43,599 nucleotides of DNA from assembly GCA_003171065.1 (NCBI GenBank), contig PMXQ01000019.1:1-43599 (forward strand). Reading direction: 5' to 3'. This document shows positions 24,236 through 32,758 of this stretch, one piece after another (position 1 is the stretch's first letter; every line of letters starts with the position of its first letter). The DNA comes from Chloroflexota bacterium. GTDB lineage: Bacteria > Chloroflexota > Limnocylindria > Limnocylindrales > CSP1-4. The position numbers and the translations under genes are program-made. Under the pieces are notes generated by a model that did no database searches, was not told where the DNA came from, and saw only the letters and a list, made by a program, of their open reading frames with translations.

Positions 24236-26959
24236 ATGGCATTCACCGGGACCACTCGGTTCGCCGGCTTCGGCTTCGGGGCGATCCAGGCGGGGCTCTT
24301 CCTGTACGAGGCGTACCAGTGTGGCCAGTATTCCCGGCCCCTCGTCGTAGATGTCCGAGCCGACCTGGTCGAGTCGCTCCGCTCCAATGACGGGCACTAC
24401 CGCCTCAATATCGCGAGGCGGGACCGGATTGATACGGTCGACGTCGGCCCGGTGGCGGTAGCGGACTCGACCCAGGCCTGCGACCGCACCCGGATCGTGG
24501 AGGCGATCTCCAGCGCGGACGAGGCGTCAACGGCCCTCCCCAGCATCGATTTCTACCGGACGGACCAGCCGAGCAGTCCCCACCTGCTCCTCGGTGAAGG
24601 GCTGCGGCGGCGGCGTTCTGCGCGGCCACTCGTAGTGTTCTGCGCGGAGAATCACCGCCGTGCGGGCGCGCTCCTCGAGGAGGCCGTACTCGAGTCTGTC
24701 AGTCCGCTCGACCGAGACCGAATCCGGCGGCGCGCCCGTTTCGTGGACACGGTCATCGGGAAGATGAGCGGGGTGGTCACGGAGCAGTCGGAGCTGCTAT
24801 CGCTCGGCCTTGCGCCGGTGACGCCATTGACGCCCGCGGCATTTCTCGTGGAAGAGTTCGACCATATCCTCACGTCCAGGATTGGCGTCGCTGGGCGCCG
24901 CGGAAGCGCCAGCAGCCCGATGGTGGCCGTGCTCCAACCGGTCGACGACCTGGCTCCCTTTGCGGCGGCCAAGCTATTCGGGCACAACGCGACTCATGCC
25001 CTGGCCGCATACCTTGGACGCCTTCTGGGCCTCCGATTGATGGCGGACTTCACGACCGTGCCCGGGGCTATGGCCTTCCTTCGTGCGGCATTTCTGGACG
25101 AGTCGGGGCGAGCCCTTGTTCGGCGCTATCGCGCAGCAGATCCGCTGTTCACCCCGCTCGGATTCGAAGGCTTCGCGGACGATCTCCTGGTCCGTATGGT
25201 CAACCCTTTTCTTGCCGACACCATAGAGCGAGCTGCACGCGATCCGGTCCGGAAGCTCGGCTGGGATGACCGGCTCATTGGGACGATCCGCCTCGGCCGT
25301 GACGAAGGCATCCCGATGCCTAGCTACGCAATGGGAGCCGCGGCCGCGCTGGCTGCCCTGGATCCTGAAGTCATGACGATCGAACCAGGCGCGGTCGAAC
25401 AACTACTGAGATCGTGCTGGCCCGATGCTGTCGACCCTCGTGAATCTCAATCTGTCGTCCAACTCGTCCAGCAAGGTATTCTTGACCTCCGCCGATGGCT
25501 CGTCACCGGATTCGACGGCAACGGGTTCAGCGCGGAGCCGTCCGACACTGCAGCCGGGCTGATCACACGATCGATCACAACGCTCCAAACCTGCCGGTCC
25601 CGATTGACCGTTCCCTTGCGCAATGACCGAGCCGACCAGGCTGGTCGAAAGGACAGGGCCGACGAGGGCGATCGTCCTGATGGCCATGTCGGCGGCACGG
25701 GCACGAGTTTGACGCTGGTCAACACGCACGTGCACCTGCCGCCCAACTTCTCCGCCTTCGACTCCCCCGAACAGGCCGTGCGATTGGCGGCGGCAGAAGG
25801 CGTCTGGGTTGTAGGCACCTCGAACTACTATGACTTTCGCCCCTACCGCCGCTTCGCGGCCGCCGCCGTCGAGGCGGGGGTAATGCCGCTCTATGGCCTC
25901 GAGATCAACACAGTCGCGAGTGATCTGGTCGAGATGCGGATCAACGATCCCTCCAACCCCGGCCGGTTCAACCTCTGTGGCAAGGGGCTCACTCGCTTCG
26001 ACCCACCACTCGATAGCGCGGCAAGACGAATGGCGGCGATCCGAGGGGCCAATGACGAAAGAATGCGCTCGATGACCGCGCGCTTGTCGGAACGGTTCAG
26101 CCGCGCCGGGCTCGACGGCGCGCCGACCTATGGCCAAATAGTCGCCACGGTGGCCGAGCGATGCGGCGTGCCGGCCGACTGGGTGTCGCTCCAGGAGCGC
26201 CACCTCGCTGAGGCCTTCCAAGAAGTGCTCTTCAGTGCCGTGCCAGCGGACGAACGGGTCGCCGTGCTGGGCCGGATGTTGCCCGGGTTCGTCCACGTCG
26301 ATACATCCGACGAGGTCGCCATCCAGGAGACGATCCGGTCAAGCCTCATGAAGTTCGGCATGCCCGCCTTCGTGCCCGAAGTGCCGGTGTCGTTCGATGA
26401 CGGCTACCAACTGATTCTCGAGCTCGGCGGGATCCCTACCTATCCAATCTTCGCCGACGCCGCGTCGCCTATAAGCGACTTTGAGGACCCTCCCGAGGCC
26501 CTCGCGAGGCGACTGCTGGACCGGGCCATCTACTGCGCCGAACTATTCCCCGTACGCAACAAGCCCGAGGTAGTGGATCGTTACGTTGAGGTGCTTCGGG
26601 CTGCCGGAATCGTTGTTATGGCGGGCACCGATCACAACACAAAGCGAATGATCCCACTGGCGCTGACGGTACTCGGCGGCGCACCGCTCTCGCAGCAGGC
26701 GCAGGCGGCCTTCTGGGAGGCTGCGTGCATCGTGGCGGCGCACCAGGAGCTATCCGCGGCGGGTCGTCCTGGCTACGTTGACGACGCCGGCCGGCTGGCT
26801 GCCGGATTCGACGACTGCGAGGACAGGATAAGAACGTTCGCCAGGATCGGCGCGGAGGCTATCGCCGCTCGCGCCGCAGCGAGGTCAGTCGTAAAGGCGC
26901 AAATCGCAACGACCCGTTCGTTGAGCGTCGATCTTGCAGAAGGGACCTCGCGGGCCTAA
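24236..26959 (+). CDS. Fusion of mannitol-dehydrogenase-family oxidoreductase and PHP-like domain
   Basis: 907 residues from ATG 24236, 7 nt after the reductase stop. Residues 1-460 are a polyol dehydrogenase of the mannitol/fructuronate family: Rossmann FAGFGFGAIQAGLF, VFCAENHRRAGALLEEAV, and KLFGHNATHALAAYLG, with Lys246, Asn251 and His254 spaced as the catalytic triad of mannitol 2-dehydrogenase (i, i+5, i+8). A charged linker near 463-485 leads to residues 493-907, which align over their whole length with the separate PHP-like protein at 5770-7014: NTHVHLPPNFSAF, GTSNYYDF, YGLEINTV, NDPSNPGRFNLCGKG, QERHLAEAF and AGTDHNTK. Fusion implies that oxidation of a polyol (or phosphate) and the PHP step are consecutive. 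I know of no characterised enzyme with this combination. Confidence 0.85.
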   Translation: MAFTGTTRFAGFGFGAIQAGLFLYEAYQCGQYSRPLVVDVRADLVESLRSNDGHYRLNIARRDRIDTVDVGPVAVADSTQACDRTRIVEAISSADEASTALPSIDFYRTDQPSSPHLLLGEGLRRRRSARPLVVFCAENHRRAGALLEEAVLESVSPLDRDRIRRRARFVDTVIGKMSGVVTEQSELLSLGLAPVTPLTPAAFLVEEFDHILTSRIGVAGRRGSASSPMVAVLQPVDDLAPFAAAKLFGHNATHALAAYLGRLLGLRLMADFTTVPGAMAFLRAAFLDESGRALVRRYRAADPLFTPLGFEGFADDLLVRMVNPFLADTIERAARDPVRKLGWDDRLIGTIRLGRDEGIPMPSYAMGAAAALAALDPEVMTIEPGAVEQLLRSCWPDAVDPRESQSVVQLVQQGILDLRRWLVTGFDGNGFSAEPSDTAAGLITRSITTLQTCRSRLTVPLRNDRADQAGRKDRADEGDRPDGHVGGTGTSLTLVNTHVHLPPNFSAFDSPEQAVRLAAAEGVWVVGTSNYYDFRPYRRFAAAAVEAGVMPLYGLEINTVASDLVEMRINDPSNPGRFNLCGKGLTRFDPPLDSAARRMAAIRGANDERMRSMTARLSERFSRAGLDGAPTYGQIVATVAERCGVPADWVSLQERHLAEAFQEVLFSAVPADERVAVLGRMLPGFVHVDTSDEVAIQETIRSSLMKFGMPAFVPEVPVSFDDGYQLILELGGIPTYPIFADAASPISDFEDPPEALARRLLDRAIYCAELFPVRNKPEVVDRYVEVLRAAGIVVMAGTDHNTKRMIPLALTVLGGAPLSQQAQAAFWEAACIVAAHQELSAAGRPGYVDDAGRLAAGFDDCEDRIRTFARIGAEAIAARAAARSVVKAQIATTRSLSVDLAEGTSRA

Positions 26960-26968
26960 GCCATACCT

Positions 26969-27121
26969 ATGAGTGCACGAGTAAAGACCGCTCGCCGTCG
27001 TGGGTACACGAAGGTGAGCGCCAAGAATCAGATCACGATCCCGCAGGACGCCCTCGTTCGGGCTGGGCTCAAAGGAGCAAAGACATCGCCTGGTCACGGG
27101 TGCCCGCTCGGACGAGATTGA
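26969..27121 (+). pseudogene. SpoVT/AbrB-type antitoxin remnant, frameshifted
   Basis: ATG 26969 opens a 50-codon frame containing YTKVSAKNQITIPQDALVRA, the swapped-hairpin AbrB/MazE DNA-binding signature. After GLK the frame degenerates, while a shifted frame reads RLVTGARSDEIE and stops at 27125, which looks like the missing C-terminus. So a frameshift near 27075 has broken an ordinary antitoxin gene. No toxin gene is seen beside it. Confidence 0.6.
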
Positions 27122-27179
27122 ATGAGCGGCAGACTAACGGGCGAATCTGCCGGCTTCACTGCATTGGCGCAGAGCCTTG

Positions 27180-27866
27180 CTATCGGCCTTTGCGACTGTA
27201 GAACACGCCGACGAAGTAGTTTTTGTAGACGCAGTCGACGTCTACAAAGCCGGCCTCCTGGAGCCATCGCAGCTGATCGGCGAGCAGTGCGTCGCGGTCG
27301 TACGTCTGGCGGCGCTCGATACTCTCGGCGATACGAGCTTCGGGGGCGCCGGCCCGACGCACCCGAGCCAACCATGAGGTCCAGTAGAGGTCGCGGACGG
27401 CCGCGGTTCCACCGCGAATCTGGTCGACGTTAAGGAAGACTCCGCCAGGTCGAACGAGGTCGAAGACACGCCGGAATAGCGCTGCTTTCTCTTCGTCTTC
27501 GAGGTGGTGGATCGAGAGACTCGACACGACGGCGTCGAACTGGCGCGCTGGCTGCAGATCGATCGTTCGGTAGTCCGCGATCGAGTACTCAACCGAGTCG
27601 TCGCCTGCAAAACGCACCCGGGCAACGTCGAGCAGACGATCGGCGATGTCGACGAGAACCAAGCGCGAATGCGGGAAGCGCCCGCGGATATGCCAGCTAA
27701 ACAGCCCCGTGCCCGCCCCCAGATCCAGTACGTCGATCGCCTTTTCGGCCACAGCGGGAACGAGGTCCGTGGCCGTACCGAACAGGTCGGCGTACCCAGG
27801 AAGCGCGATGCGCATCCAATCGTCGTAGTAGTCCACAGTTGCGTTGAACGCATCGCCGATCGTCAT
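27180..27866 (-). CDS. Class I SAM-dependent methyltransferase
   Basis: About 228 residues from ATG 27866, which overlaps the stop of the preceding small frame by 4 nt; an in-frame GTG/ATG 19 codons upstream is possible. Motif I VLDLGAGTGLFSWHI, acidic residue after strand 2 (LVLVDIADRLLDVAR), motif II/III region FDAVVSSLSIHHLEDEEK and LVRPGGVFLNVDQ identify a small-molecule methyltransferase fold. The C-terminal WLQEAGFVDVDCVYKNYFVGVF matches the usual last strands. Substrate unknown. It is the last gene of the minus-strand group beginning with the FGGY kinase. Confidence 0.88.
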   Translation of the reverse strand: MTIGDAFNATVDYYDDWMRIALPGYADLFGTATDLVPAVAEKAIDVLDLGAGTGLFSWHIRGRFPHSRLVLVDIADRLLDVARVRFAGDDSVEYSIADYRTIDLQPARQFDAVVSSLSIHHLEDEEKAALFRRVFDLVRPGGVFLNVDQIRGGTAAVRDLYWTSWLARVRRAGAPEARIAESIERRQTYDRDALLADQLRWLQEAGFVDVDCVYKNYFVGVFYSRKGR

Positions 27867-28168
27867 AGCATCACCGGCTTCGAGGTCTGATCGGGGGATT
27901 CTCGCACGGGACCGCGTTGCCATCCGTTCAGGAAGGTCGCGCCGCGGACCCAGCCCGGCCGACCCTCGAGCCTAACGATTCGTCTTCCGCGGCAGGAGGC
28001 CGTGACAAGCCGGATAGATCTCGTCCCGTCGAGATGCCGGACGTCGAACTCGCCCTCGAACAGCTCGGACCCCTCCTCCTCTGGATGGTCGGCCAGCAGG
28101 CTTACCGGACGAGGTCCCGGCCGAGTCCGGTTCGAGATCGATGAGCGCTTCGCCGCAGACAGGATCAC
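27863..28168 (-). CDS. Small hypothetical protein coupled to both neighbours
   Basis: 101 residues from GTG 28168. The start codon overlaps the transaldolase stop (GTGA) and the stop overlaps the methyltransferase ATG (ATGA), so it would be translationally coupled at both ends, which is hard to explain by chance. Basic N-terminus, acidic stretch HPEEEGSELFEGEFDVRHLD, then a strand-rich basic segment IRLVTASCRGRRIVRLEGRP. No membrane segment and no family I recognise. Calling it real rests on the double overlap and on filling an otherwise empty 240-nt gap. Confidence 0.5.
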   Translation of the reverse strand: MILSAAKRSSISNRTRPGPRPVSLLADHPEEEGSELFEGEFDVRHLDGTRSIRLVTASCRGRRIVRLEGRPGWVRGATFLNGWQRGPVRESPDQTSKPVML

Positions 28169-28911
28169 AGGTTTCCCACAGTCGATTGCCTGTCTGCGCT
28201 AGCCCGCTTGCTCCCTGCGGCCGCCTTCTGGTTGATCAAGCTCAGAAGGCTTTGCCAAGCCCGCACGAAAGCGTCGACGCCTTGCTCCTGGAGACGAGAC
28301 GCCAAACCGGCAAGGTCAACCCCTGAGGCTTCGAAACGGGCCAGCATGGCCTCGTTCTCTGGGTCGCGGTCCACCGCGAGCATGCCGCTGACCGTGCCGT
28401 GGTCGGCAAACGCCAACAGCGTTTGATCGGTCGAGAAGAGCAGAGTCACGTTCACCGGAACGCCCGAGAAGATCGATTCTTCGATCGCCTCGAGCCCGGC
28501 CCGCGTCCCCGGAATCTTGATGAACAGGTTCGACCGACCACTCTTTGCGTGGAGGCGGCGCGCTTCGCTCCGAGTTGTCTCGGCGTCGTGGGCGAGCAGC
28601 GGCGATACCTCGAGCGACACAAAACCGTCGACACCGCCGGTCCGGAGATGTATGGGGAGGAACATGTCTGCGGCCCTGCCGAGATCGTCGAGCGCCAGCT
28701 CGAAGAAGGTCGTCTGGACGTCCGCCCCGCTCACGCTTAGCCGTTCGATGGTCTGGTCGTAGGCCGACGAAGTGCCGATTGCCTTCTTGTATATGGAGGG
28801 ATTCGACGTCAGGCCGGTTATGCCCAGATTGTCGATGTAGTGAGTGAGCGTCCCGGTCGTCAGCAGGGCGAACAGCCGGAAAGTGGTTTCAGAGGTACCG
28901 CCAAGAGTCAC
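28165..28911 (-). CDS. Transaldolase-like protein, shortened
   Basis: 248 residues, about 120 fewer than the roughly 370 of the matching transaldolase class. N-terminal and central parts match well: LLTTGTLTHYIDNLGITGLT, SNPSIYKKAI, DGFVSLEVSPLLAHD, LFIKIPGT with the Schiff-base Lys region, and VNVTLLFS. After VNVTLLFS the sequence jumps to what is normally the C-terminal end (FEASGVDLAGLASRLQEQGV), so several barrel strands are missing. GTG start at 28911. Either a decayed gene or an unusual short aldolase. The intact normal would exchange dihydroxyacetone units between sugar phosphates. It lies 83 nt after the kinase. Confidence 0.7.
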   Translation of the reverse strand: MTLGGTSETTFRLFALLTTGTLTHYIDNLGITGLTSNPSIYKKAIGTSSAYDQTIERLSVSGADVQTTFFELALDDLGRAADMFLPIHLRTGGVDGFVSLEVSPLLAHDAETTRSEARRLHAKSGRSNLFIKIPGTRAGLEAIEESIFSGVPVNVTLLFSTDQTLLAFADHGTVSGMLAVDRDPENEAMLARFEASGVDLAGLASRLQEQGVDAFVRAWQSLLSLINQKAAAGSKRASADRQSTVGNL

Positions 28912-28993
28912 GTCAACCCCGGTCCCGTCCCACGCGGACCGTCCCGATCAACTTCCCTGATCAATTCTTAGCGATTCGCGTAGGCACAAACGC

Positions 28994-30598
28994 TCAGCGC
29001 AGCGCCTTCACGGCCTCGCGCTCGATTGCGAGCCCCTTCTCGTGGCGCGCGAAGAACTCCGCGAAACCCTGCACGTCGCGCGGGTCCGGCTTGACGGGCT
29101 GGCCGACGCTGCCGGCGATGCGCTCGTCCAGATACTCCGGCAGAGACTGCTTCGCGTCCGCGCGCAGCATGTAGCCGGCCAGCACGGCCATGCCCCAGGC
29201 TCCACCCTCGCCGGCGGTGGCAGAGACGCTGACGGGGACGTTGAGTGCTGCGGCCATCATGCGCTGGCCCGTGTCGCCGCCTTTGAAGAACCCACCGTGG
29301 CCACGAATCTCCTCGATGACCACGCCTTCCTCTTCGGTGAGGATGTTCATCCCGGTCCGCAATGCGCAAAGCGACGCGAAGAGCATGGCTCGTAAGAAGT
29401 TCCCGAGAGTGAACCTGGCGTCCTCCCGGCGGGCGAACAACGGGCGGCCCTCGGTGAAGCCGGTCATGTGCTCACCCGAGACGTAGTTGACGGCCAGGAG
29501 CCCGCCCGCGTCCGGATCGCCCTGTACGGCGAGCGGCAGGAGCTTGCCGTAGAGGTCGTCGAGGGTGGCGGGGGTGCCGAGAGCCCCGGCCACCTGACCG
29601 AAGAGTCCGATCCAGGCGTCGAGGTCGGACGATCCGTTGTTGGAGTGAGCCATTGCTACGGGCTTGCCGTCAGGAGTGACCACGATATCGATCTCTTCGT
29701 GAACGCGGGACAGACTCTTGTCGAGCACGATCATCGCAAACACCGAGGTGCCGGCGGAGACGCTGCCGGATCGAGATCTCACGGCGTTGGTGGCGACCAT
29801 GCCCGTGCCCGCATCGCCCTCGGGCGGACAAAGCGGAATGCCGGCCGCGAGCTTGCCCGAAGGGTCGAGCAGTTTCGCGCCGTCTGCGGTGAGCTTCCCG
29901 GCCATGCGACCGGCAGGCAGAACTGCGGGCAGGATGTCGCGGAGCTTCCAGCCAAGCTTGCGCGGCTCGATTAGGGCGTCGAACGTCGCCATCCGCGCGG
30001 CGTCCCAGTCGTTCGTCTTGGGGTCGATGGGGAACATGCCGGAGGCCTCGCCCACGCCTATCTTGTGCTCGCCCGTGAGCTTCCAGTGGACGTAGCCGGC
30101 CAGCGTGGTGAGGTGGACGATCTGGGGCACGTGCGGCTGCATTTCCAGAATCGCCTGGTACAGGTGGGCGATGCTCCAGCGCTGCGGCACGGCGAAGTCG
30201 AGGAGCGGAATCAGCTCGGCGCAGGCCTTGCCGGTGACGTTGTTCCGCCAGGTGCGGAACGGAACCAGCGGCTTACCATCGATGTCCAGCGCAACGTACC
30301 CATGCATCATCCCGCTGAAGCCGATGGCCGCCAGGGTCCTCAGTTCCACGGAGTAGCGGGCGCGTACGTCCTGGGCCAGCGACGCATAGCAGTCGGCCAC
30401 GCCCTTCCAGACGTCCTGCATGTCGTACGTCCAGACGCCGTCCTTGAGCTGGTTCTCCCAGGCGTGCGAGCCCGCAGCCAGCGGCGTCGTGTCGGGCGCG
30501 ATGAGGGACCCTTTGATCCGGGTCGAGCCGAACTCGATCCCGAGAATGGCTCCGCCCGACTGGATGAGCCCCGCCGCGCTGCCTTGTTGTTGGTTCAC
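28994..30598 (-). CDS. FGGY-family carbohydrate kinase
   Basis: 534 residues from GTG 30598, chosen for GAGGAG six bases upstream; a longer start at 30658 adds 20 residues. Phosphate loop [92 protein letters not shown] and [11 protein letters not shown] are family blocks. It resembles a branch annotated as xylulokinase- or ribulokinase-like. It phosphorylates a ketose or polyol with ATP. First gene of a minus-strand group with the transaldolase-like gene. Substrate unresolved. Confidence 0.88.
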   Translation of the reverse strand: MNQQQGSAAGLIQSGGAILGIEFGSTRIKGSLIAPDTTPLAAGSHAWENQLKDGVWTYDMQDVWKGVADCYASLAQDVRARYSVELRTLAAIGFSGMMHGYVALDIDGKPLVPFRTWRNNVTGKACAELIPLLDFAVPQRWSIAHLYQAILEMQPHVPQIVHLTTLAGYVHWKLTGEHKIGVGEASGMFPIDPKTNDWDAARMATFDALIEPRKLGWKLRDILPAVLPAGRMAGKLTADGAKLLDPSGKLAAGIPLCPPEGDAGTGMVATNAVRSRSGSVSAGTSVFAMIVLDKSLSRVHEEIDIVVTPDGKPVAMAHSNNGSSDLDAWIGLFGQVAGALGTPATLDDLYGKLLPLAVQGDPDAGGLLAVNYVSGEHMTGFTEGRPLFARREDARFTLGNFLRAMLFASLCALRTGMNILTEEEGVVIEEIRGHGGFFKGGDTGQRMMAAALNVPVSVSATAGEGGAWGMAVLAGYMLRADAKQSLPEYLDERIAGSVGQPVKPDPRDVQGFAEFFARHEKGLAIEREAVKALR

Positions 30599-30810
30599 CG
30601 CGTTCTCCTCGAGTCGGCCGGCCGTGTCCGCCGCTGGCGCTGCCGTGGCGGACCTCACTTAGGTACGTTCCGAAGCCCACGCCGATCGTGCTTGGGCTCA
30701 GCCATTACGACTCTTAATGGATCGCCGCTTGATGGTTATCCTCGGCCGCGGCCCCCGAAGCGGCTCTTCTGCCCGTAGTATGCGAGTACACAGGCTCGGG
30801 CGGCGAACGC

Positions 30811-31044
30811 GCAAGCCATCGACCGCTGAACTGTCGGGCGGCAAACAGCAGCGAGTCGCGCTGGCGGACGAGCCCACGGGCACCTCGACTCCGCCGCACG
30901 GAGGAGATCCCGGTCCTGCTCCGCCGGCTCAACCGCGAACACGGCCGGACGTTCATCTTGTCACCTCACGACCCAGAGGTCGGCGAGGCCTGCGACCGGG
31001 TCGTGCGGATGCGAGATCGCCGAGTTTCCGGCGGGACGAGGTGA
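30811..31044 (+). pseudogene. ABC transporter ATPase 3' fragment (LolD/MacB type), decayed
   Basis: AELSGGKQQRVALA is followed directly by DEPTG, so the Walker B strand that normally lies between is deleted. Downstream, in a shifted frame, EHGRTFILSPHDPEVGEACD, then RVVRMRD, ends in TGA at 31042-31044. No Walker A half is seen. Deletion plus frameshift leave no functional product. Confidence 0.75.
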
Positions 31045-31049
31045 GTGAG

Positions 31050-31555
31050 ATGAGAATCGCGGTCATCTACGGCAGCCGCCTTGGAGCCACGCGCGGCATC
31101 GCCGAGCGCATCGCCGCGCGGCTGGGGGCGTCCGGCCTGGACGTCCAGATCGCGGCGGCGGAGCGGCTCGGTGACCTGCCGGCCGCCGACGCCTACGTAA
31201 TCGGCAGCGGAGTCTATGGCCAGCACTGATGAAGCAGGCGACCGCGCTTGTGAGCGGAGCGAGGAGACCCTCTCGGCTCAGCAGGTCTGTCTGGCCCTTC
31301 AGCGTCGGGCCGCTGGGGCAGTGGGCGAAGGCGGCGCACCGGTCGAGCCGCGCGAGATCGCCGATCTCCGGCGGGCGATTCGGCCGGTCGACCATCGCGT
31401 CTTCGACGGCGCATTCGATCGCAGCGCGATCGATGGCAGCGATCTCAGCCTCGTCGAGCGCGCTGTCAGCCGCAGGGTTCTTTCGGAGGTCGACTTTCGA
31501 GATTGGGCAGCCGTCGATTCCTGGACTGACGGCATCGCGGGTCGCCTGAGTTCGT
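31050..31555 (+). pseudogene. Flavodoxin-domain protein, frameshifted
   Basis: ATG 31050 starts MRIAVIYGSRLGATRGIAER with the FMN loop, and stops after VIGSGVYGQH. Adding one base restores HWMKQATALVSG in a second frame, which carries SVWPFSVGPLG. A third frame then gives EIADLRRAIRPVDHRVFDGA and DFRDWAAVDSWTDGIA. This order matches menaquinone-dependent protoporphyrinogen-dehydrogenase-like flavodoxins of about 170 residues. At least two frameshifts make it a pseudogene. It begins 5 nt after the ATPase remnant. Confidence 0.78.
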
Positions 31556-31634
31556 CTAGTCTCTTCTCCGGGACGGGGGCGAGGAAGCTCACAGAGACAC
31601 CCTGAAGGCCATGGAGCGTAGTTGGAAGTGACCT

Positions 31635-32542
31635 GACCACTACGACCCAGCCGCCTTCCAGGGCATCCACGCCGCCGCGGTCCTGGTCCTGATAGATGAG
31701 GCCTGCGGGGTGCCCAGGGCCACAACTTCACCGGCGAGGAGATCCCGCCCGAGGTGCGGCCCCTGCTCATAAGCAGGCTCTGGGTCGAGGAGCGGGCGGC
31801 CGAGTGGGGCGAGGGCAGCCCCCTGTACATCAGCAAGGTGCGCGGCGAGTTCCCCGAGTCGTCCGACGACGGCGTGATCCCCTATGGCCTCGTGCGGGCC
31901 GCGCAGCTCGACCCTCTCGCGCTGCCCCACACTCCGGTCGAGCTCGGGCTCGACGTCGGGGCGGGCGGCGACGAGACCGTCATCTGGGAGCGCCGGGGCG
32001 GCCATCCCGGGCGGCCCTGGCGCGACCATTCCGCCGATCCGATGGCGGTCGTGGGCAAGATCGTGCGGGCCATCGCGGAGACCGGCGCGAGCGCCGTCAA
32101 ATCGACAAGATCGGCATCGGCTGGGCGATCGAGGGCAGGCTACGGGAGCTGGGCGAGCAGGGGCTGCATAAGGCTCGCATCGTCGGGGTCAACGTCGGCG
32201 AGGCGTCCTCGGACCCGACGCGCTTTCCCCGCCTGCGCGACGAGCTACGGTGGGAGACGGGGCGCGAGCTCATCCGTACCACGGGGCATCGATCTATCCG
32301 GCGTCGATGACGCGGTCATCGCCCAGCTCGTGGCGCCGCGCCACACCATCGATTCATCGGGCCGGGTCAAGGTCGAGCCCAAGGCCGAAACCCGTCTGCG
32401 GCTGGGACGCTCGCCCGACGACGCCGATGCCCTGTTGCTCGCGTTCTACGTTCCGGCGGTCCACGAGCCCGGCCTGGTCACCTACTACCGGGAAGAGGCG
32501 GCGAGAATGCGAGCCCGGCGCCTCGGGACGCAGGCGCCATAG
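31635..32542 (+). pseudogene. Phage terminase large subunit remnant
   Basis: The sequence starts YDPAAFQGIHAA and LVLIDEACGVP (ATPase Walker B region), then jumps over about 35 missing residues to NFTGEEIPPEVRPLLISRLW, with VRGEFPESSDDGVIP and ELGLDVGAGGDETVIWERRG (start of the RNase-H-like nuclease domain). At about 32098 the frame shifts: IDKIGIGWAIEGRLRELGEQ continues in another frame, returning near 32278 to GVDDAVIAQLVA and ending in PDDADALLLAFY with the nuclease acidic residues. The N-terminal ATPase half is absent. No other phage genes are visible nearby. Confidence 0.8.
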
Positions 32543-32758
32543 GGGGAGGCAGGGTCGGCGCCCGCGCCGCACGTGGCGGCAGCGTGAGGACCGGGTGGCG
32601 GGCCAGGTCGGAAGGATGATCCGCAAGCCCGTCGCGATGACAGCCATCGAGGCGGCTCACCGGCCCCTTACAGGGCTGGTGATCTCCCCGGCCGACCACC
32701 TGGCGCAAGCTGCCTCCGCTATCCTGTCGGGGTCGCAGCAGGAGTGGGACCAGGGGGC

